50,933 nucleotides of DNA from a virus: IMG/VR virus record IMGVR_UViG_3300025892_000030, positions 1 to 50,933 of that record. The stretch is one strand, 5' to 3'. This document shows positions 46,868 to 50,933 of this stretch, one piece after another. The position numbers were made by a program, and so were the translations under genes. Within the stretch, counting starts at the first letter, position 1, and every line of letters starts with the position of its first letter. The notes under the pieces are model-generated. The model was not told the origin of the DNA. It ran no database searches and saw only the letters and a program-made list of their open reading frames with translations.

Positions 46868-48735
46868 ATCTCACATACTCCTGCAACACAAGCAAGTGTC
46901 TGAGTGCCTTCAGTGTTGTCATCTGCTTCTTCAATGTCCCACTCCATGTCTTTGGGCATTTCTTTTAAAAGCTTTTGATATGTATCCTTATCTATCTTCT
47001 GGTACGGAGCTTGTTTATATACGTGCTCTGCTTCAGGAAGAAAGCTAATGCCGCTGACGCTATCAAAGTTTTCCCAGATCCACTGACACACAGAGTAGAA
47101 GTTATCGTCGTTATAGTAACAAGTCATAGAAGGTTTATGCTCGCACCAATAATCTTGGTAAGTCTTCCAGAGCCTAAGCTGCTCCATAGCTCCCATGCTT
47201 TCTACTGTTATCGCTTTGTTAGGGGCCTTCTGAGGAAAGCTGAATACCCAGTTAGAGTTATTCATTACATCTTCTTCGTGAGGAAAACCCTTGTCAATCA
47301 TTGCTGTAGCCAGAGGATCTTTCTTATCAGCTCGTACAGTCCTAATGTAGTAATCACTAAACCTTGGATGAATACCGCTGGCGCTGTCAGTCAACTGAGA
47401 TACAGTCCCTGAAGGCTTAACACAAGTAATAGCAACTGATGGATTAACTCCTAGCTTATTTGCCCAATCCTTGTTGGTAAGTATTGCAACGTCTCTAAGA
47501 GTTTCTAAGAGCCGCCCTAAAGCCTCTTCACCTGTTGACCCATTAGTTAGCTTGCAGTCCATGATGCCCGTCATAGACACCCCTAGAAGAGCCTCTTCCT
47601 CTGTGTTCTTTTTCCAGATGTTACGTAGGTAACGGAAGTCAGTCATGGTGGATTGAAGAGTTCCTAAGATTGTAGCAACCCGCACCTTTTCTACAAGGGT
47701 ATCTTCTGTATCATCTGCTCTAACAATAACTTCTGATAGATTACAGAACTGATAAGGGCGTAGGATAATCTCAGAGCATGGATTAGTACCAAACTTATAT
47801 GTAGCGTCACGCCTTTCGTTACGCGCTGCTACTTTCTGAGCTGCAATACGGCTGAAGATACCACGTTCACCAGACTTAGAATCATACAGACGCTTCATTT
47901 CAGAGGAGTAAGTATCAAAGTCAGGCTTCTCAGAGTACACAGCACTGTTGTTAGCCAATGCACGTTGACCGTTACCCAAGTACCACTCACCGTTCTTAGC
48001 GTTAGCCATGCGGTTATCAGTTACGTTACTCAGTGAAATCAGAGCAGAGCGTCTTACGCCACCTACAACAACGATGTCAGCAATCTTACACACTAAGTCA
48101 TGACACTCTAGTGACGTTAGCTTGCGACCTGTAGCAACTTTAAACAGATCAACAGTAAAATTAAACAAGTCAGCCAAAGGCTGTGGGCCGCTGGCTCTGC
48201 CGCCAAAGGTCTTCAGTCTAGCTCCAGCAGGACGTACCCTAGTCAAGTCACACTTAGGAATCTTACCGGCGTACAAGAGGCTGATAAGCTCTCTGAAGGC
48301 ACTTGCCCAGCCTACCTTGCTGTCAGAAACCACAACCGTGGAGTCAGTCTCATGGAAGCTGTCGGCTACTTCTGGTAATTTGTTTACGTAATCTCGCTCA
48401 ACACTAAATCCTACTCCTGTACCACACAACAAGATATACATAAGCTCGTCAAAAGAGCGAGGGCTGTCGATAGGAAGATAAGAGCAGTTAAAGCCTGCAA
48501 CATTGTCACGGTGTAAGGCTGGCCCTGCTGTCATCATACAGCGCATAGAGGGCATTACTTCTTGATCAGCGATAGCATTGAAAAGCTCTTCGGCTTCTGA
48601 AGCACCTAGTTGATTACGCTCTACAAAGAAAGAAAGATAACGGTTGACTGTCTCAGCCCACGTTTCTCTGCGTCCTTCCTCATCTAAGTAACGTGCGTAT
48701 CTACTCTTGTGTATGTATTGTTGGTATTGATCCAT
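46864..48735 (-). CDS. nrdJ: Adenosylcobalamin-dependent class II ribonucleotide reductase, monomeric type
   Basis: This 623-aa enzyme makes deoxynucleotides using adenosylcobalamin as the radical source. The thiyl site and partners are visible: C84 in GFNCSYLP, N318-P-C320-S-E322 (radical cysteine C320, with N318 and E322), C331 in FCNLSE, and the C-terminal redox pair C616-x4-C621 in LACVAGVCEI. Lactobacillus RTPR is about 739 aa, so this is a compact version, as in marine phages. ATG 48735 lies 35 nt inside the previous small gene. The host or its surroundings must provide cobalamin. A truncated N-terminal copy is at 1-139. Confidence 0.93.
   Translation of the reverse strand: MDQYQQYIHKSRYARYLDEEGRRETWAETVNRYLSFFVERNQLGASEAEELFNAIADQEVMPSMRCMMTAGPALHRDNVAGFNCSYLPIDSPRSFDELMYILLCGTGVGFSVERDYVNKLPEVADSFHETDSTVVVSDSKVGWASAFRELISLLYAGKIPKCDLTRVRPAGARLKTFGGRASGPQPLADLFNFTVDLFKVATGRKLTSLECHDLVCKIADIVVVGGVRRSALISLSNVTDNRMANAKNGEWYLGNGQRALANNSAVYSEKPDFDTYSSEMKRLYDSKSGERGIFSRIAAQKVAARNERRDATYKFGTNPCSEIILRPYQFCNLSEVIVRADDTEDTLVEKVRVATILGTLQSTMTDFRYLRNIWKKNTEEEALLGVSMTGIMDCKLTNGSTGEEALGRLLETLRDVAILTNKDWANKLGVNPSVAITCVKPSGTVSQLTDSASGIHPRFSDYYIRTVRADKKDPLATAMIDKGFPHEEDVMNNSNWVFSFPQKAPNKAITVESMGAMEQLRLWKTYQDYWCEHKPSMTCYYNDDNFYSVCQWIWENFDSVSGISFLPEAEHVYKQAPYQKIDKDTYQKLLKEMPKDMEWDIEEADDNTEGTQTLACVAGVCEI
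48597..48723. repeat. Exact 127-bp repeat, right copy
   Basis: Identical to 1-127. It lies inside the complete RNR gene. Beyond 48723 the two versions share only another 11 bases after one mismatch, then diverge. See the left copy for meaning. Confidence 0.9.
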
Positions 48736-48883
48736 TTTTTAAATCCTCTATGTCCTCAAGTTTTTTTATTTCTTCAAGCTTAATACTCTTAAAGTTTTTA
48801 TGGTCTTTAGTAATCTTTCCTTTGCGTTTCTTATCGTACTTATCTCTACGCTCAGTTTTTCTATCTACATAGTTCTTATCCAT
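48701..48883 (-). CDS. Small charged protein, 60 aa, apparent fusion of two small genes
   Basis: ATG 48883 to TAG 48701. The first about 50 residues (MDKNYVDRKTERRDKYDKKR onward) match the 55-aa gene at 265-432, and the last 11 (NGSIPTIHTQE) match the end of the 59-aa gene at 105-284. In the other version the two are separate and overlapping genes. A deletion of roughly 130-150 bp between them fused both in frame here. It overlaps the RNR start by 35 nt. Confidence 0.65.
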   Translation of the reverse strand: MDKNYVDRKTERRDKYDKKRKGKITKDHKNFKSIKLEEIKKLEDIEDLKNGSIPTIHTQE

Positions 48884-49142
48884 TACTCTCTAGAATCCTT
48901 AGTAGTCTTTTCTCGTACCACTCTGCTTTCTTTAGATCCTCCGTCCCGTTTTTGTACGGGAACCTCCAGCGGTACTTCATGCTGTTTCCTCTCAAGTAAC
49001 CTATAAACTCGTCTCTTGTTAGCATGGCTTCTATTCCGTCGATGCACTCAATATCTCCACTGTTGTAGTGAGCTGGTCTAGAAACATTATCCCACTCTTC
49101 GGGAGTAACGTCATTAAGTTTCTTTCTAGTATTCTGTTTCAT
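48876..49142 (-). CDS. DUF3310 family protein, second allele
   Basis: The 88-aa protein starts MKQNTRKKLNDVTPEEWDNV and carries RPAHYNSGDIECIDGIEAML then Arg-Gly-Asn-Ser-Met-Lys-Tyr-Arg-Trp-Arg-Phe-Pro-Tyr-Lys-Asn-Gly, as in the copy at 425-733. It lacks about 14 residues of the N-terminal part found there. ATG 49142 overlaps endonuclease I by 4 nt. Confidence 0.85.
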   Translation of the reverse strand: MKQNTRKKLNDVTPEEWDNVSRPAHYNSGDIECIDGIEAMLTRDEFIGYLRGNSMKYRWRFPYKNGTEDLKKAEWYEKRLLRILESNG

Positions 49143-49570
49143 TCTTCACTTCTCCATTCGTCAGGCAGCGTGTCAACAGTAAACCACCTGAAGCCGTTGT
49201 CAGAGGCCCACTCACCGTGAGTACGCTTAGTACCGTCCTTCCTTCTCTTAGCTTGAGGCATAGGAGAGGAGGCGTTAGCAAACAAGAATACCAGTTCAGT
49301 TGTACTAGGTAAAGCTTTCTGAATCCAGATATACTTGGTGAACTCTGCGTAATCCCAGAACCTACCCTTAGCCTCAATGATAATCTTCTTCCTACCGATA
49401 CGCTTTGTAAAGTCGGGATGATAGTTATGTTCTATTACATAAGGAACCTTGCCATCATGGTGTACCCAATCTTGTAGGAGCGTATCATGTAAAGTCTTTT
49501 CCCACTTAGAATCATAGCCACTAGGCTTGTCTTTCTCTATAGGTCGTTTTGCTCTAGGTTTTCTTTTCAA
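49139..49570 (-). CDS. Endonuclease I (T7 gp3-like), second allele
   Basis: This 143-aa version has the same core as 730-1224: an early acidic Lys-Trp-Glu (about 23-25), YHPDF, IIIEAKGRFWDYAEF, then AKRRKDGTKRTHGEWASDNG. The C-terminus is shorter (ending DEWRSEE). The best start is TTG at 49570 (the first version uses GTG); there is no in-frame ATG at that point, and AAGGGG lies upstream. It overlaps the 57-aa gene before it by 4 nt. Confidence 0.83.
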   Translation of the reverse strand: MKRKPRAKRPIEKDKPSGYDSKWEKTLHDTLLQDWVHHDGKVPYVIEHNYHPDFTKRIGRKKIIIEAKGRFWDYAEFTKYIWIQKALPSTTELVFLFANASSPMPQAKRRKDGTKRTHGEWASDNGFRWFTVDTLPDEWRSEE

Positions 49571-49740
49571 TGTATAACCCCTTCTCTTTTTATAACTTCC
49601 AGCTCTAACAGAACTAATAGTTGTTGGATAACTTCTGTAGGAACCTCAGCAATACTACCATTGCTACCTAAGAAAAAACGAGCAAGCTCTACAATCGTTA
49701 TCTCTGGTTCTGTGTCTATGTCTGGAAGCGTTGTGATCAA
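49567..49740 (-). CDS. Unknown acidic protein with TTG start, 57 aa, only in this allele
   Basis: TTG at 49740 overlaps the previous stop (TTGA), and TGA at 49567 overlaps the start of endonuclease I. Product (reading TTG as Met): MITTLPDIDTEPEITIVELA then RFFLGSNGSIAEVP and a Leu/Val-rich helix. It has no ATG, so translation must use TTG. No counterpart lies between endonuclease I and the 94-aa gene in the other version, so it is an insertion or loss. No family recognised. Confidence 0.5.
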   Translation of the reverse strand: MITTLPDIDTEPEITIVELARFFLGSNGSIAEVPTEVIQQLLVLLELEVIKREGVIH

Positions 49741-50015
49741 GATCGCTGAGTCCTTCTAACTACTTCTTCAATGTCTTGAGTGGTGATTGAATCTAACGGC
49801 ATTGTTCTTAGTAGCCTTTTGATAATAGCCTTAGCACCTCTGTACGAGTAAGGTATTGAGTATGCTGTACCATTTTTAAAAGTATATGGATTGTCTCTAG
49901 GTATGTGCTTGGCATTCACCTTAGCAGCTTCTGCGTCTGACAACAAGCTCTTGAGCCACTCTACTGATATCTCTAAAGCTTTCTTGCTAACTCTTTTGGA
50001 TAGTCTTCTGTTCAT
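49737..50015 (-). CDS. Unknown protein, 92 aa, second allele
   Basis: ATG 50015 overlaps the nuclease stop by 4 nt. Starts MNRRLSKRVSKKALEISVEW; shares with the gene at 1209-1493 a W-L-x-S block, a Tyr-x-x-R-x-A-K-x-x-I-K block and a closing S-I-T-x-x-D-I-E. Basic; likely DNA-binding or nuclease partner, by context only. Confidence 0.62.
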   Translation of the reverse strand: MNRRLSKRVSKKALEISVEWLKSLLSDAEAAKVNAKHIPRDNPYTFKNGTAYSIPYSYRGAKAIIKRLLRTMPLDSITTQDIEEVVRRTQRS

Positions 50016-50872
50016 CGTAAGGGAATCTCCAGCACATTAGGTTGTGATATTACTCTGGTAAAGTATTTAACGCCGTTAGAATATTTAAAAGCTCTAAGAC
50101 CACTTCCATTGTTAGAGTCCTTCCAGCACTTAGCTTTGTGAGGGCAGTAGACGCAGCCAGAAGCGAGCCGTAGATTACCTTTCTTACCCTCTGCAATAGG
50201 AGGATAACAAATAGAAGGCGGTTCATCTACCTCTAAGCTATCTTTGATATTGCTTATCTTTGTTCTAATGTTCGGCTTGGATAACTGTCCCGGCCTGAAC
50301 AAGCAGATCTCTCCTGTCTCTTTGTTGATAGCGAAGAAGCCGCCATCCTCTGTACCTTCTGCTTCCTCGTACCCAGCAAGCTGTGCCATGTAACCGAAGG
50401 GATCATCGTCAACCAATGCACCAGAGGAAAACTTTTTAAAAGAGAAGTTAGAGGCTGTCTTAATATCAACTACCTCTCCGTCGATCTTACAGTCCATGTG
50501 ACCTTTGATGCCATCAACCTCTACTTCTTTCTGCATGTCAGTAACAGTATGCCCTGACAGCTTGATGAGGAGGATAGCAACAGACTCAAGAAGATGACCA
50601 TACAAGAACTTAATAAAGGTTGACGGCTGCATACGCTCCTTTGTAAGGTCGGTGTCCTGCATGTCGTACCACACGCGGCGCAGCGGCCTTCCTACATTAG
50701 ACATACGTACTGTCTTAGACTGTAGGTGAGGGGTTGACCAGCCTTCAAGAGCTTCTCTTGTGTTAACAAGAAACTCTTCCATTAGTTCTTCAGGTATGTC
50801 CACTCCCTTGTCGCTGTTGAGGCCGTCAAGTACAGTGTATATGTCATGGATTAGTGTGTCTAAGTTTTTCAT
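50012..50872 (-). CDS. Cas4/RecB-like exonuclease, second allele
   Basis: This 286-aa protein repeats all motifs of 1474-2322: FIKFLYGHLLE, GHMDCKIDGEVVDIKTA, DDPFGYMAQLAGYEEAEGTE, and the Cys cluster with ICYPP then CVYCPHKAKC. By eye, about 60% of residues match the first version. The difference is spread along the length, not in blocks. ATG 50872 overlaps the truncated gene before it by 4 nt. Confidence 0.8.
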   Translation of the reverse strand: MKNLDTLIHDIYTVLDGLNSDKGVDIPEELMEEFLVNTREALEGWSTPHLQSKTVRMSNVGRPLRRVWYDMQDTDLTKERMQPSTFIKFLYGHLLESVAILLIKLSGHTVTDMQKEVEVDGIKGHMDCKIDGEVVDIKTASNFSFKKFSSGALVDDDPFGYMAQLAGYEEAEGTEDGGFFAINKETGEICLFRPGQLSKPNIRTKISNIKDSLEVDEPPSICYPPIAEGKKGNLRLASGCVYCPHKAKCWKDSNNGSGLRAFKYSNGVKYFTRVISQPNVLEIPLR

Positions 50873-50933
50873 TTGCGATGCCTTACGAATCTACACTTGC
50901 GTGTGAGGGAGTTATAGTGGAGGTACTGTACGT
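50869..50933 (-). CDS. C-terminus of the small resolvase-like nuclease (cut by window edge)
   Basis: The minus strand from 50933 to the TGA at 50869 encodes VQYLHYNSLTRKCRFVRHRK, the same 20 residues that end the protein at 2319-2627. The last 37 bases of the window are identical to 2349-2385. This marks the second anchor of the end overlap, so the nuclease gene continues at 2386 in a circular reading. Confidence 0.8.
   Translation of the reverse strand, partial: VQYLHYNSLTRKCRFVRHRK

Noticed and set aside
1-50933. Phage RNA polymerase gene (T7 gp1-like)
   Set aside because: No large ORF shows the motifs; the promoters seen are of host sigma70 type.
1-50933. tRNA or rRNA genes
   Set aside because: No cloverleaf-like sequence was seen in the few non-coding gaps; a dedicated covariance search was not possible here.

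Overview
This window reads as a nearly complete genome of a lytic, tailed double-stranded DNA phage with a short-tail (podovirus) gene set, most likely from the sea. There are no host genes, tRNAs, rRNAs, integrase or repressor. Replication is T7-like: a family A DNA polymerase with a 3'-5' exonuclease domain, a fused zinc-finger primase-helicase, an acidic-tailed ssDNA-binding protein and endonuclease I. No phage RNA polymerase gene is present, which fits the sigma70-like promoters that can be read directly. A monomeric class II (adenosylcobalamin-dependent) ribonucleotide reductase together with ThyX is a combination known from marine roseophages of the SIO1/cobavirus type. I infer that kind of marine alphaproteobacterial host, but the sequence does not prove it.

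Layout: (1) 1-13610, all minus strand, is the early/replication half. Reading leftward it holds an AT-hook protein, a train of small overlapping unknown genes, an HhH protein, a DUF932-like protein, thyX, an SSB gene with its own promoter and terminator, the primase-helicase, the DNA polymerase, a run of four nuclease-like genes, DUF3310, and the start of the RNR gene. (2) 13611-14611 is a 1-kb non-coding divergent region packed with repeats and perfect inverted repeats. It ends in two back-to-back promoters that share one palindrome. (3) 14612-46446, all plus strand, is the late half: terminase, portal, scaffold, capsid (with terminator), connector, nozzle, tail fibre, three or more very large internal virion or ejection proteins, M15 endolysin, 3-TM holin, secreted or membrane proteins, and a tail of very small lysine-rich genes. 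(4) 46447-50933, minus strand, holds two small genes, the complete RNR gene, and a second, diverged version of the first 2.3 kb of the window.

The two ends overlap. Positions 1-127 are identical to 48597-48723, and the last bases of the window match the stretch ending at 2385. Between these anchors the same gene order occurs twice, but the proteins are clearly diverged and each version has a small-gene difference. The simplest reading is a circularly mapping genome of about 48.6 kb whose two contig ends carry two alternative alleles of one nuclease/DUF3310 module. A real diverged duplication is the alternative.

The genes form two opposing transcription units that start at the 14.5-kb divergent promoter and converge at 46446/46447. 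Host RNA polymerase would read both. RNR and ThyX supply deoxynucleotides, the T7-like replisome copies the DNA, the nucleases probably recycle host DNA and resolve junctions, and the rightward unit builds the capsid, injects the genome and lyses the cell. The strongest undescribed element is the 13.7-14.6 kb non-coding block, with degenerate repeats of about 85 bp, a dense set of short-loop hairpins and a nested hairpin flanked by GGGCGGG repeats. It is a good candidate for a replication origin and/or control region.
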